A DNA stretch of 64,000 bases from Bacteroidales bacterium (GTDB lineage Bacteria; Bacteroidota; Bacteroidia; Bacteroidales; UBA3663): positions 51,294-115,293 of the forward strand of contig JAILKE010000014.1 of NCBI GenBank assembly GCA_024694125.1, written 5' to 3'. The translations under genes were made by a program, and so were the position numbers. Positions 47,853-57,166 of the stretch are shown here, piece by piece. The notes under the pieces are model-generated. The model searched no databases, had not been told where the DNA came from, and saw nothing but the letters and a program-made list of their open reading frames with translations. Position 1 is the stretch's first letter. Each line of letters opens with the position of its first letter.

Positions 47853-48326
47853 ATGACAAAAGCAGAACTCGAAAAAAAGAAGTCTCTGGCCCGCGCACTC
47901 TTCATGTCGGGTATGGAGCAGACCGAGATAGCCGACAATACGGGCGTATCTCGTGTTACAATCAGTAAATGGGCAGCTGCCGATGGCTGGAAGGAGGTGC
48001 GCGCTGCCAAGAACATCACCCGTCCCGAATTGGTCAACAAGCTATTGCTCACCATAGACAATCTCATTGAGTCGGTCAACAAGTCCGAGGACCCGACCTT
48101 GATTGGATCTTTGGCAGATAAGTTGTCCAAACTCTCTGCTGTAGTGGAGAAGCTCGACAAGAAGGCCAACGTCATCGATGCCATTGATGTCTTCACGGCA
48201 TTCAACCGATGGATTCAGAACAAGGCCTGTTCGGACCCGGACATCACGCCCGAACTTATCAAGGCCATCAACCGTTATCAGAACGAGTTCCTGTTGGAGA
48301 AGATGTCTCCTGCCGCAGAATTGTAA
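47853..48326 (+). CDS. Small terminase subunit-like (HTH)
   Basis: MEQTEIADNTGVSRVTISKWAAADGWKEVR; directly before the large terminase. Confidence 0.75.
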   Translation: MTKAELEKKKSLARALFMSGMEQTEIADNTGVSRVTISKWAAADGWKEVRAAKNITRPELVNKLLLTIDNLIESVNKSEDPTLIGSLADKLSKLSAVVEKLDKKANVIDAIDVFTAFNRWIQNKACSDPDITPELIKAINRYQNEFLLEKMSPAAEL

Positions 48327-48338
48327 TTTTAAAAGCCT

Positions 48339-49895
48339 ATGACAATAGCCGAAGAAAAGCAACGCTGGGAGGAGTGGCAACGACATTGTCAGGAGATTCA
48401 GTCGCTTACTGCCACCTCTCAACTGCTCAAAGAGTCTCCGTCTCAAAAGGAGAAACGCATCCGACGTCTGCAGCGAGACTATGCTGCTTTCTGCGAATAT
48501 TACTTCCCGCACTTCCTCACTCTGCGTGACAAGGTGACGGGCGAACCTCTGCGTATCATACACAACGCACCTTTCCACAACCAGGCTGCACTCAAGGTCA
48601 AGAACTCTCCCAATCTGAAGGCCGTCTTCAAGTGGCCGCGCGGTCATGCCAAGTCCACTCACTTCGACATCTTCATCCCGCTTTGGCTCATGTTTCAGCC
48701 CAAGCGGCTCATCAACTTTATGGTAATTGTGGGCAAGTCCGAGGATTCTGCAGAACGTCTGTTGGGAGATATCCAGGCCGAGCTGCAGTTCAACAAGCGC
48801 ATCACGGATGATTTTGGCGATCAGGTATCTATGGGCGATTGGACCAGCGGTGAGTTTACTACTAAAGACGGTGTGAATTTCCTTGCCTGTGGACGTGGAC
48901 AGTCTCCTCGAGGTTTGCGCAAGCGTGAATCTCGCCCAGACTATATCGTAATTGACGACCTCGATGATGATGAGCTCTGCCGTAACGACCGCCGTGTCGA
49001 GGAATTGACCGCCTGGGTCAAGGAGGCTCTCTTCGGCGCACTCGATGTTGGTCGTGGTCGCTTCATTATGGTGGGCAATCTGATAAGCAAGACATCCGTC
49101 CTCGCCAACATCGCAGCTACCGAGGGTGTACATGTCTCCGAGATCCAAGCGGTTGACCGTGATGGCAATCCTGTATGGGCAGAGAAGTGGACCAAGGAGG
49201 AAGCTCAGGAATATGCCAAGTTCGTCGGCTATCGTGCTTGGCAGAAGGAGATGATGCACAACCCCATCAACGATGGATCCATTTTCCGTCATGAGTGGAT
49301 TAGATACAAGCCGGCTCTGCCTCTACGGAAGTACGAGCAGCTGGTATGTTACACGGACCCATCATTCAAGTCCACCACATCTAATGACTACAAGGCTTCT
49401 CGTCTATGGGGCAAGGTCGGCAACGAACTGCACCTCATCGATTGTTATGTCCGGCAGGACACCGTATCTGGTATGGTCCGATGGCTCTACAATCTCTACG
49501 AATCCATACCGGAGGGTGTCGTCGTCAACTTCTATATCGAGGCCAATTTTCTACAGGACATCATCCTCGATGAGTTTACTACCGAGGGCAATCTGAGGGG
49601 ATATCAGTTACCTATCATGCCCGACTACCGTAAGAAACCCGAGAAGATTCAGCGTATTGAGGCGGTCAGTCCTTTGTGGGAACGTGGGTTCGTGTTCTAC
49701 AACGAAAAAATTAAGGATACGGCCGATATGCAGGTAGGTATTGAGCAGACGCTTGCTCTCGAACGCGGCAGCAGGGTGCACGACGATGCCCCCGACGCCG
49801 ACGAGGGAGCCATTTACCTGCTGCAGAAGCGCAGCCGTATTTCCGAGTTCAAACCGAGGTTCGGTCGTCGGCCTACCTCTAAAAACATCTGGTAA
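48339..49895 (+). CDS. Terminase large subunit (Mu gp28-like)
   Basis: FKWPRGHAKSTHFDIFIPLWLMF, DYIVIDDLDDDEL. Confidence 0.88.
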   Translation: MTIAEEKQRWEEWQRHCQEIQSLTATSQLLKESPSQKEKRIRRLQRDYAAFCEYYFPHFLTLRDKVTGEPLRIIHNAPFHNQAALKVKNSPNLKAVFKWPRGHAKSTHFDIFIPLWLMFQPKRLINFMVIVGKSEDSAERLLGDIQAELQFNKRITDDFGDQVSMGDWTSGEFTTKDGVNFLACGRGQSPRGLRKRESRPDYIVIDDLDDDELCRNDRRVEELTAWVKEALFGALDVGRGRFIMVGNLISKTSVLANIAATEGVHVSEIQAVDRDGNPVWAEKWTKEEAQEYAKFVGYRAWQKEMMHNPINDGSIFRHEWIRYKPALPLRKYEQLVCYTDPSFKSTTSNDYKASRLWGKVGNELHLIDCYVRQDTVSGMVRWLYNLYESIPEGVVVNFYIEANFLQDIILDEFTTEGNLRGYQLPIMPDYRKKPEKIQRIEAVSPLWERGFVFYNEKIKDTADMQVGIEQTLALERGSRVHDDAPDADEGAIYLLQKRSRISEFKPRFGRRPTSKNIW

Positions 49896-49898
49896 TTT

Positions 49899-50129
49899 AT
49901 GATTCATTTAATCAAGCGACTTTGGTTCGCATTTCGTCTGCGTCGTGCCGTCCGCAAGGCAGACCGTGCTTCTCGACTCACTCACCGCAAGCACATGGTG
50001 ATCATGCTCAATGGCTCGGTTCGAGTCATCTCCAAACAGCAGCTCACGCACTTGATCAGGACGCATCGGTTCCGCCATGGTACCAAGGTGTCCGATATCG
50101 AGCAGCGTGCACTCTATATCACTCCATAA
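49899..50129 (+). CDS. Small phage protein
   Basis: Tightly packed between terminase and gp36-like genes. Confidence 0.5.
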   Translation: MIHLIKRLWFAFRLRRAVRKADRASRLTHRKHMVIMLNGSVRVISKQQLTHLIRTHRFRHGTKVSDIEQRALYITP

Positions 50130-50154
50130 GTAGTAACTCTTAATCTCCTGTATT

Positions 50155-50577
50155 ATGTTCCTATCTGACAATGATTATAAGGTCGTAATCGGCGAAACCG
50201 CGCTCCGCATCATTTCTCAGGTTTCCGATACCATCCGTACCGCCGCCGAGGCCGAAGCCCAGGAGGAAATATCCGGCTATCTGCGCCCGCGTTTCGACAC
50301 CGACGCCATCTTCTCCGCTACGGACGATGACCGTAATAAACTCATAGTTATGTACACGTGCGATATCGCTCTGTATCACATGTCGGCATCTATGCCCCAG
50401 CGTATGGGCATAGAGGTGCGCAAGGAGCGCTACGACCGCGCCATCAAGTGGCTCACCGATGTGCAGGCTGGGCGCATCGTTCCGAACCTGCCTGTGCCTA
50501 CTGACGAGGACGGCAACAGTACCGCTCCTGGCACTGTCGTTTATGGCTGTCAGTCCAAATTACATCACAACTGGTAA
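50155..50577 (+). CDS. Mu gp36-like protein (DUF1320)
   Basis: AEAQEEISGYLRPRFDTDAIF...LIVMYTCDIALYHMSA. Confidence 0.75.
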   Translation: MFLSDNDYKVVIGETALRIISQVSDTIRTAAEAEAQEEISGYLRPRFDTDAIFSATDDDRNKLIVMYTCDIALYHMSASMPQRMGIEVRKERYDRAIKWLTDVQAGRIVPNLPVPTDEDGNSTAPGTVVYGCQSKLHHNW

Positions 50578-50589
50578 TTCTTTTCGATT

Positions 50590-51894
50590 ATGGGTATCTT
50601 TAGTTATATCAAGGAGCGCCTGTCCGGTACCGACCGCACGCTCCATACGCAATACGGGGACTTTAACCTGGCCAAACGTGCCGATCGTCGCCGTCTCGTG
50701 CGCCAGACCATACAGTTGCAACGTACGACCGATGCATTGACTTCTCGCGACATCAAGGCATGGCGCCACGCCTGGCAGTTGGCCATCAATGTCGAGTCTC
50801 CCAACCGTTCTGCTCTGTATGACATCTACCGTGATGCCTCTATTGACCTGCATTTGTCCGGCTGTATCGGACAGCGCAAGGGATTCGTCATGGCTCGTTC
50901 TTTCGAGGTAATTGATGCCGATGGGAAGAAGAACGAGGAGGCCATGCACTATTTTGAACAGTCCTGGTTCAAGCTCTTTATGCGTTACGCTCTTGACAGC
51001 ATCTATTGGGGCCACTCTCTCATCGAACTCGGCGATGTCACCACCGATGGCGATGGCTGCATCTGCTATGACGGCGTGAAGCTCATCCCTCGCAAACATG
51101 TCATCCCCGAGTTCGGACGGGTCGTCATCAACGTCGGTGATGACTGTCATTCGGGCATTGACTATCGGCAGCCGCCTTATTCTGACTGGCTTATTGAGGT
51201 TGGCCAACCCGATGACCTCGGGCTCTACCTGAAGGCTGCTTCTCAGACCATACCCAAGAAGAACGCGCTGGCATTTTGGGATACCTTTGCAGAGATATTC
51301 GGCATGCCTATGCGCATTGCCCGCACCAACGTGCGCGATGATAAGGAGCTGGCCAAGATGGAGGAGATGATGTCTTCTATGGCCACGGAGTTCTGGGGCA
51401 TCTTCCAGGAGGGTACAGACATCGAGATCAAGGAGTCAACCAAGGGCGATGCGTTCAACGTCTATGACCGCCGTATCGACCGAGCCAACTCCGAACTGTC
51501 TAAACTCATTATCGGACAGACCATGACCATTGAGGACGGCTCTTCGCTCTCGCAGTCCGAAACTCACCTCGAAGTCTTCCAGAACCTCGTCGAGTCCGAT
51601 TGCGATATGCTGCGTGACGTTATCAACAACCAGCTCATCCCTCGCATGATTGCTCACGGATTCCCCGTGCAGGGCCTCCGGTTCGATTGGGACTACAGTA
51701 CGGACTACACGCCCGAACAGCAACGCAGTTACGAGGAACTGGTGGTCAACAACTACGAAGTGGATCCAAATTATTTTGCCGAGAAGTATGGCATGCCCGT
51801 GGGTGAACGACGCCAGATGCAGCCTATGCTGCCCGGCGCTCCTGATGACGACAAATCCAAGAAGCAGAAGAACGCTCACCCTTTTTTCGACTGA
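50590..51894 (+). CDS. Mu gp29-like portal protein (DUF935)
   Basis: LTSRDIKAWRHAWQLAINVESPNRSALYDIYRDASIDLHLSGCIGQRKGFVM. Confidence 0.88.
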   Translation: MGIFSYIKERLSGTDRTLHTQYGDFNLAKRADRRRLVRQTIQLQRTTDALTSRDIKAWRHAWQLAINVESPNRSALYDIYRDASIDLHLSGCIGQRKGFVMARSFEVIDADGKKNEEAMHYFEQSWFKLFMRYALDSIYWGHSLIELGDVTTDGDGCICYDGVKLIPRKHVIPEFGRVVINVGDDCHSGIDYRQPPYSDWLIEVGQPDDLGLYLKAASQTIPKKNALAFWDTFAEIFGMPMRIARTNVRDDKELAKMEEMMSSMATEFWGIFQEGTDIEIKESTKGDAFNVYDRRIDRANSELSKLIIGQTMTIEDGSSLSQSETHLEVFQNLVESDCDMLRDVINNQLIPRMIAHGFPVQGLRFDWDYSTDYTPEQQRSYEELVVNNYEVDPNYFAEKYGMPVGERRQMQPMLPGAPDDDKSKKQKNAHPFFD

Positions 51895-51950
51895 GCCCCT
51901 CCGATTACGAGGGGCTGCACCTCCGATACCAGTCTCTGTTATCCGAGGGC

Positions 51951-53291
51951 TTGGCACATTTGTCTTCTGATGATGATCCTGTCGAAAAGGGGCTGAAGGA
52001 CAAACTATCCTCTATGTTCTCCTCTATGATGCTGGCTTTGTTCCAGGAAAAGGGCGCCATGCTCCGTGTTCAGATCTTGCAGGAACCCGCTGCGCAGGAT
52101 TTCATCGAAGCGCATACTCAGGTCCTCGATAGTGCCATGCAGCATACTCCTCTCTCTGAGGGCATGCGCCGCCGCCTGTCTCGGTCTAACTACATCTTCT
52201 CCGGCATCAAGACATTCCACGAACTTAACGAGGCTTTCCCGTCTCTCGTCAATAAGGATGGCTCTCGTAAGCCGTTCGAACAGTTCTATAATGATGTTCG
52301 AAAGATTGATCAGACTTACAACCGCAACTATCTCCGTGCCGAATACAATTTCATCCAGGCATCTGCCGAGATGGCTGCCAAGTGGGAGAGGTTCCAGCAG
52401 GATGGTGACCGATATGACCTGCAGTACCGCACGGCCAATGATGGCAAGGTCCGTCCTGAACATGCGGAACTTCACGGCGTCACGCTGCCGCCTTCCGACC
52501 CTTTCTGGGAGTCCTATTATCCGCCCAATGGCTGGAATTGCCGATGCACGGTCGTACAGGTGCGCAAAGGCAAGTTCCCCACCACTCCCCATGACGAAGC
52601 CATGGAGCGTGGCGAGGTAGCACTGAAAAGAGACAAGAAAGGAATGTTCCGCTTCAATCCTGGCATAGAGCGTAAGTCTGTCCCAGACTATAACCCATAC
52701 ACCATTAGACGTTGTAAGGACTGCGATATAGCCCAAGGGAAGTTCAAAGCTGCTAAAACTATTGTAGATAGTGAACTCTGCGATGCCTGCGTGCTCGTGC
52801 GCTCTTGCTGGAAAAGTCACAAGGACTCCGAGCCGGAAACCTTTACCTCTTGTGAGACCAAGAACGGAAGTCTCAAAGTCAGTTCCAAGCATGGCAGCAA
52901 TGAGAAGAAGGAAAATGTCCGTATCGGTACCTATCTTGCAGAGAAGCACGGCTATGACATAACCCTTTTGGCAAGGTCAAACGATGCACCTTCTGCGGAC
53001 AGCTTCAATGCTACGTTGAATACAAACCAGGAATACAAGGTAAATACTTCTGCTACTCAGAGTTCTATCGATGGTTTATTACGGAAAGGAGCAAAACAAG
53101 CTCCAAGCATCGTACTGGTAGTAGAGTCTGGTATCTCTTTGGACGATTTATCTGAAACTATGAATGATAGAGTTCATAGGTCAAACAGTATTCAGAGCGT
53201 GACTGTTGTCATCGGCAATAAGGATCATACATACACCAGGGAGGATATCTTAAAGGGTGGATTTAAAATACAACAGGCTGACTTGGAATAA
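51951..53291 (+). CDS. MuF-like head morphogenesis protein fused to a CdiA-C-like nuclease domain
   Basis: MuF core AEYNFIQASAEMAAKWERF...LHGVTLPPSDPFWESYYPPNGWNCRCTVVQV; C-terminus NVRIGTYLAEKHGYDITLLAR...QEYKVNTSATQSSIDGLLRKGAKQAPSIVLVVESGIS. Confidence 0.8.
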   Translation: MAHLSSDDDPVEKGLKDKLSSMFSSMMLALFQEKGAMLRVQILQEPAAQDFIEAHTQVLDSAMQHTPLSEGMRRRLSRSNYIFSGIKTFHELNEAFPSLVNKDGSRKPFEQFYNDVRKIDQTYNRNYLRAEYNFIQASAEMAAKWERFQQDGDRYDLQYRTANDGKVRPEHAELHGVTLPPSDPFWESYYPPNGWNCRCTVVQVRKGKFPTTPHDEAMERGEVALKRDKKGMFRFNPGIERKSVPDYNPYTIRRCKDCDIAQGKFKAAKTIVDSELCDACVLVRSCWKSHKDSEPETFTSCETKNGSLKVSSKHGSNEKKENVRIGTYLAEKHGYDITLLARSNDAPSADSFNATLNTNQEYKVNTSATQSSIDGLLRKGAKQAPSIVLVVESGISLDDLSETMNDRVHRSNSIQSVTVVIGNKDHTYTREDILKGGFKIQQADLE

Positions 53292-53358
53292 CCAGTCAGC
53301 CTGAGGTCGGGGTTCAAACCCTTTCGGGAGAGAACCGCTCAAACCCTTTCGGGAGAGA
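53274..53358. repeat. 9-bp-stem hairpin at the MuF stop codon followed by two 20-bp direct repeats
   Basis: caggctgac/gtcagcctg (53274-53303); tcaaaccctttcgggagaga at 53314-53333 and 53339-53358. Confidence 0.8.
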
Positions 53359-53401
53359 GCCACTGCAAATATATATCAAACTTTTCAAACAACCAAATAT
53401 T

Positions 53402-53650
53402 ATGAAGAAAATCTTTAGTTTTTTGTCACAATCTAACCGCTTTTGGCATTTATTGGGCGGTTTTGGCGTCGCAATCATCACGTTGCATGCAGGTTACGCA
53501 ATCTACTCTGCCTTCGTGGCAGCCACTTGCCTGGAACTCAAGGACCATCTCTACCAACGTAAGGCTGACTGGATTGATTGGGTTCTCACCTTCGGCGGCG
53601 GATTGCTCGCAGCTTTGGTTATCTTGATCCTGAAGTACATCAATCTCTAA
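53402..53650 (+). CDS. Small two-TM membrane protein (holin-like or immunity candidate)
   Basis: 82 aa: FWHLLGGFGVAIITLHAGYAIYSAFVAATCLELKDHLYQRK...GGGLLAALVILIL. Confidence 0.5.
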   Translation: MKKIFSFLSQSNRFWHLLGGFGVAIITLHAGYAIYSAFVAATCLELKDHLYQRKADWIDWVLTFGGGLLAALVILILKYINL

Positions 53651-53661
53651 CAGTTAGCAAT

Positions 53662-54153
53662 ATGAATTATTCTAGAGTTTCTGGGCCAGCCGACGCTCCT
53701 TGCATTGAGTGTATCAATCCGGTACGTGGACGCTGGTGCATCCGCTGGGACTATCAACCCGACGCCGACAATTCGGCGCTGGCGTCTTACATAGAGTGCA
53801 CGCTGCAGCACAAGCCCTCTGCCTCCGAGGTCACTGACATCATTACTGCCTGGGTCAATCAGCAGGTGGATCAACGGATCTTGCAGGGGCTTACATTTGA
53901 GGGCTCCGTCGTTTGGCTCTCCATCGAGAATCAACTGAACTACAAGTCTGCTTACGACCTCGCAGTTCAGACCGAGGGAGAATCGCTGCCCGTTGTCATC
54001 AAGATGGGACCGGAGGAAGCACCGGTTTATCGGCAGTTCTCTGATCTTACCGATTTTTCCAGCTTCTATCATGATGTCGTCAACCATATCGAACGCAGCA
54101 TCGCATGGGGATGGGAGCAGAAGGACGCCATTGATACTACTCTATATACTTAG
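53662..54153 (+). CDS. Hypothetical phage protein
   Basis: MNYSRVSGPADAPCIECINPVRGRWCIRWDYQPD; likely ATG at 53662. Confidence 0.6.
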   Translation: MNYSRVSGPADAPCIECINPVRGRWCIRWDYQPDADNSALASYIECTLQHKPSASEVTDIITAWVNQQVDQRILQGLTFEGSVVWLSIENQLNYKSAYDLAVQTEGESLPVVIKMGPEEAPVYRQFSDLTDFSSFYHDVVNHIERSIAWGWEQKDAIDTTLYT

Positions 54154-54181
54154 CCTGTCTGCTATGCAGACCCCAAAAAAA

Positions 54182-54210
54182 GGAGCAGCCTTTCGGTTGC
54201 TCCTTTCTTT
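54182..54210. terminator. Bidirectional terminator between convergent phage operons
   Basis: ggagcagcc tttc ggttgctcc with T-rich tract on one side and A7 on the other. Confidence 0.9.
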
Positions 54211-54211
54211 A

Positions 54212-54616
54212 TTACTGGGGACGTATGCATTTATAACTGAACTCCTCAATGTTCTCTATGATCTCTTCGTGATTATGGTTGGTATAGGTGGCTGCCATGT
54301 CAAAAGAATAGAATTTTTCTCCACTCAATCCTGTCAGCGCCTTGGCGACCTTGTCCCCCAGTGACAGGCAGTCTGTATCTGTCCCATCCCAGTCTGTCAC
54401 TATGTGTATCTGTATTTTCGCCGAGCCTTTATACACCGTCCTCGACACATACGGCTGCCATGTGATTGGCATGAACTCTATGAAGGCTGCCGGGCGGGCC
54501 CAGGCCTCCTCTTGATCCAGGAACTCCACATTGCGGTTCCATAGGTCGATGTGCTGCAGTTCTGGCACCTCTGCCTGTAGCCGCTCCTTGATCTTGGCGT
54601 AAATTTCTTGTCTCAT
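54212..54616 (-). CDS. Mu gp37-like minor phage protein
   Basis: YAKIKERLQAEVPELQHIDLWNRNVEFLDQEEAWARPAAFIEF. Confidence 0.55.
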   Translation of the reverse strand: MRQEIYAKIKERLQAEVPELQHIDLWNRNVEFLDQEEAWARPAAFIEFMPITWQPYVSRTVYKGSAKIQIHIVTDWDGTDTDCLSLGDKVAKALTGLSGEKFYSFDMAATYTNHNHEEIIENIEEFSYKCIRPQ

Positions 54617-55170
54617 TGCTCTAACTTGTTTTTGAGGTTTTTAAAATATTCTGTCAGGTTCTCTTTGATTATCTCTTTAGCGGCTTCTTCCACCTCGGGC
54701 GATGCGCCCAGGAACCGCCGTCGGGGTATCTTCACCTTGCTACCTACTTTCATCAGTGCCATCAGCCGCCAGAACTCTGCCTCCGTACCGAGGCGTACTG
54801 TTCTTTTATCCTTGCGCAAACTGCCATCCTTGCGCCGTCCGAAACTGCCCGAAGCTTCGTAGTATTTGGCCCAGAAGAACCGTTTCATCTTCGCAGTAAC
54901 CGTTATCTCACCGCCTTCGTTATGTATGGCTGCATACGGGAGGGTGCTGCTGAAGGTGATACTGTCTGCATCCATCTTGCAACTGATGCTCTGTCTTAGC
55001 CTGCCTGTATCTACCAGCAGGTGCCCGTCCTGTCGTATAGGACTCCGGCGGCGCTCCCATGCTTCGCTGAAGAATGCCTCACGCTCGAAGTTCTTGTCGA
55101 ACTCGTCCGTCAGTTCCACCTCGATGTCTCGCAGCATCTGACGGATCAATCTGTTAAGTTCCTTCTCCAT
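54613..55170 (-). CDS. Phage virion morphogenesis protein (gpG-like)
   Basis: RRSPIRQDGHLLVDTGRLRQSI...LPYAAIHNEGGEITVTAKMKRFFWAKY. Confidence 0.8.
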   Translation of the reverse strand: MEKELNRLIRQMLRDIEVELTDEFDKNFEREAFFSEAWERRRSPIRQDGHLLVDTGRLRQSISCKMDADSITFSSTLPYAAIHNEGGEITVTAKMKRFFWAKYYEASGSFGRRKDGSLRKDKRTVRLGTEAEFWRLMALMKVGSKVKIPRRRFLGASPEVEEAAKEIIKENLTEYFKNLKNKLEQ

Positions 55171-55429
55171 CTCGATTATCTTTTGTCGGATTGTCGAAGT
55201 CCAGACACAACTGCACAGCACCAGGCAACTGTACCCTCGGCTCTTCCGAGACCTTGAGCATATTGTAGAACGTGCGTTCTGATATGCAGAACACTGGCCA
55301 TATCCAGTTGCGCCATATCGTGCGGTTCGGATAACCGAGTTTAGCCCAATGGTCGTAGATGCAGTTCACGTCGTGCACCCTCTTGGCGTAGCTCATCCCT
55401 TTTCTTTTGCTGGTATATCTGTCCTTCAT
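55154..55429 (-). CDS. Hypothetical phage early protein
   Basis: 91-aa ORF packed between neighbours. Confidence 0.5.
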   Translation of the reverse strand: MKDRYTSKRKGMSYAKRVHDVNCIYDHWAKLGYPNRTIWRNWIWPVFCISERTFYNMLKVSEEPRVQLPGAVQLCLDFDNPTKDNRDGEGT

Positions 55430-55510
55430 CGGTCCTTGTTCTTTATTATTCTTGTAGCAGTCGAGGTGCTACAGGCTTTTTCAGCCCGCAGCACCTCCGT
55501 TTCTAAGGTC

Positions 55511-55687
55511 TCATCGTGTCGGTGTCCATGGTACGACGGTCAGGTCCATTGTGCAGCTTACCACTACACGCCCCGACCCTTTGCACTGTGGACAGATCTC
55601 TTGTTCGCCGAGCACGTCCACGTAGCCCGAACCCTTACAGCGCCGGCACAGCGCTACTTTGGGTTGCTTGTTCACATGCAGTTTCAT
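55511..55687 (-). CDS. 58-aa DnaJ-type zinc-finger mini-protein, missed by the 60-aa ORF cutoff
   Basis: MKLHVNKQPKVALCRRCKGSGYVDVLGEQEICPQCKGSGRVVVSCTMDLTVVPWTPTR; two CxxCxGxG motifs. Confidence 0.7.
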   Translation of the reverse strand: MKLHVNKQPKVALCRRCKGSGYVDVLGEQEICPQCKGSGRVVVSCTMDLTVVPWTPTR

Positions 55688-56199
55688 GTCGTTTCCTCTT
55701 TTTTAGGTTCTACATAGAAGGTCTCGTCCTGAGCAACTTGGATGCCACACTTCGACATCTTCTCGCTCATACCTTCTTCTTCTCGGTCTGCCAGCAACTT
55801 GTCCTTGGCTATCTCGTCTGTCGTGCGGATGAAGTCCGGCAGGAACTCCTTGACCAGTTGCAGAGCACTTGCCCAGGTGAAGCCCTTCAAGGTCTTGAGC
55901 TTCGGTGTGCCGGTGCGGAACCCGATGGTGCCGTGTGCCATGTCCAGGCTCTTCTTCTTGCTGAATAGTTCTGCCTGGTTCTCGAGCGCGAAACTCTGCA
56001 GTACGTCGAACGAGGATGTCTTCTCTTCATCCAACTGTGACATCTGGGCAGCATACTTCTCTCTGATCTTAGCGCACTGCAACTCTATCTCTGCAGTGAT
56101 CTTGTCACTCTGTGCCGTAGCCTTGGCATACTGTGCGAAGGCTGCATCGGCTTGCTCACGGCTTACGCCGCTGATGATGGTTTTCTTTTGTCTTGCCAT
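55684..56199 (-). CDS. gam: Mu Gam-like host-nuclease inhibitor
   Basis: MARQKKTIISGVSREQADAAFAQYAKATAQSDKITAEIELQCAKIREKYAAQMSQL. Confidence 0.85.
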   Translation of the reverse strand: MARQKKTIISGVSREQADAAFAQYAKATAQSDKITAEIELQCAKIREKYAAQMSQLDEEKTSSFDVLQSFALENQAELFSKKKSLDMAHGTIGFRTGTPKLKTLKGFTWASALQLVKEFLPDFIRTTDEIAKDKLLADREEEGMSEKMSKCGIQVAQDETFYVEPKKEETT

Positions 56200-56248
56200 T
56201 TTTTTATTTGTTTTGAGGTTGTTATTATAATGGTGTTCTAATACCATT

Positions 56249-56419
56249 CTATTCTTCGTCGAACAGGGTCCCGATGTTTTCCTGTTCCCACCGTTCCTGC
56301 TGTACCCATTCTTCTATCCGGCTCAGCAGGTTCATCCAGTCACTGTGTGTGAGGTTCTGCCCCGTGGCAACATCTTGTATATGGTCCTTGATGCCTTCCA
56401 CTATGTAGTCTATCTTCAT
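56249..56419 (-). CDS. 56-aa hypothetical protein, missed by the ORF cutoff
   Basis: MKIDYIVEGIKDHIQDVATGQNLTHSDWMNLLSRIEEWVQQERWEQENIGTLFDEE; start overlaps the gemA stop. Confidence 0.6.
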   Translation of the reverse strand: MKIDYIVEGIKDHIQDVATGQNLTHSDWMNLLSRIEEWVQQERWEQENIGTLFDEE

Positions 56420-56883
56420 GACGGATTGCTGTTTTTCGTCGTCGGAACGACCATTACTACCGTAGGCCTGGTGCTTGGTGTATTATCGGGTTTGCGTTCC
56501 CAGCCTTTGCCCTTCAGGACTCTCAGTTTGAGGCTCAGACTTTCGAGCTCTTCGATGCTCAATCGGGCAAAGGCCTTTCCGGCTATCCTCGGTTGCTGAC
56601 AGAAGCTGTTGATCTGTGCCCAGTCCGTTGTATCTACGTGTAGCTGCTGCATTTGCTTCAGTACCTGACTGCGCAGCTTCTTGCGCTTCTCCACCATGCC
56701 CGTCAACTTTTCCAGGGCGAGGCAGCAGATGTTGTATTCTCCCGTGGTCAGTTCCTTCAGACTCGTAGCTCGCCCGTCTGTGCATTGCCAAATCAGGTTT
56801 CGTCGAAATTCCTCAGCATCTATTATTCCTGGTACCTTCTTGACCAGGGAGAAGAATCGGCTGTAATTATTGGGTTTATTCAT
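56416..56883 (-). CDS. GemA/Gp16-like regulatory protein (DUF1018)
   Basis: FRRNLIWQCTDGRATSLKELTTGEYNICCLALEKL. Confidence 0.75.
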   Translation of the reverse strand: MNKPNNYSRFFSLVKKVPGIIDAEEFRRNLIWQCTDGRATSLKELTTGEYNICCLALEKLTGMVEKRKKLRSQVLKQMQQLHVDTTDWAQINSFCQQPRIAGKAFARLSIEELESLSLKLRVLKGKGWERKPDNTPSTRPTVVMVVPTTKNSNPS

Positions 56884-57151
56884 AATCTTTGTCTTTTTCG
56901 CATCTTCTGATGCAGGGTTTCCACGCTATGGTTACTTCGGCACTCAGTTCTCCGTAACCCATACATATATCACACTGTTCCATGACCAGTTGCCCGGTGT
57001 GGGGATCCTCCACTACAACCTTGCCGCTGCCATTGCATCGAGGGCACAGGAAGGGCTCTTTTTTGACCACCTCGCGCGCCACCGTCCCGTCTCCCTGTAG
57101 TCGCAGCAACTTAGGTACGTCCAGTAACATGATGTCTTTCATTTTGCTCAT
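56876..57151 (-). CDS. Zinc-ribbon phage protein
   Basis: FLCPRCNGSGKVVVEDPHTGQLVMEQCDICMGYGEL. Confidence 0.6.
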   Translation of the reverse strand: MSKMKDIMLLDVPKLLRLQGDGTVAREVVKKEPFLCPRCNGSGKVVVEDPHTGQLVMEQCDICMGYGELSAEVTIAWKPCIRRCEKDKDYE

Positions 57152-57166
57152 CGTATTTTAATTGTT

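Noticed and set aside
48042-49292. 416-aa minus-strand ORF
   Set aside because: Antisense mirror of the small and large terminase genes; no recognisable domain and no plausible promoter.
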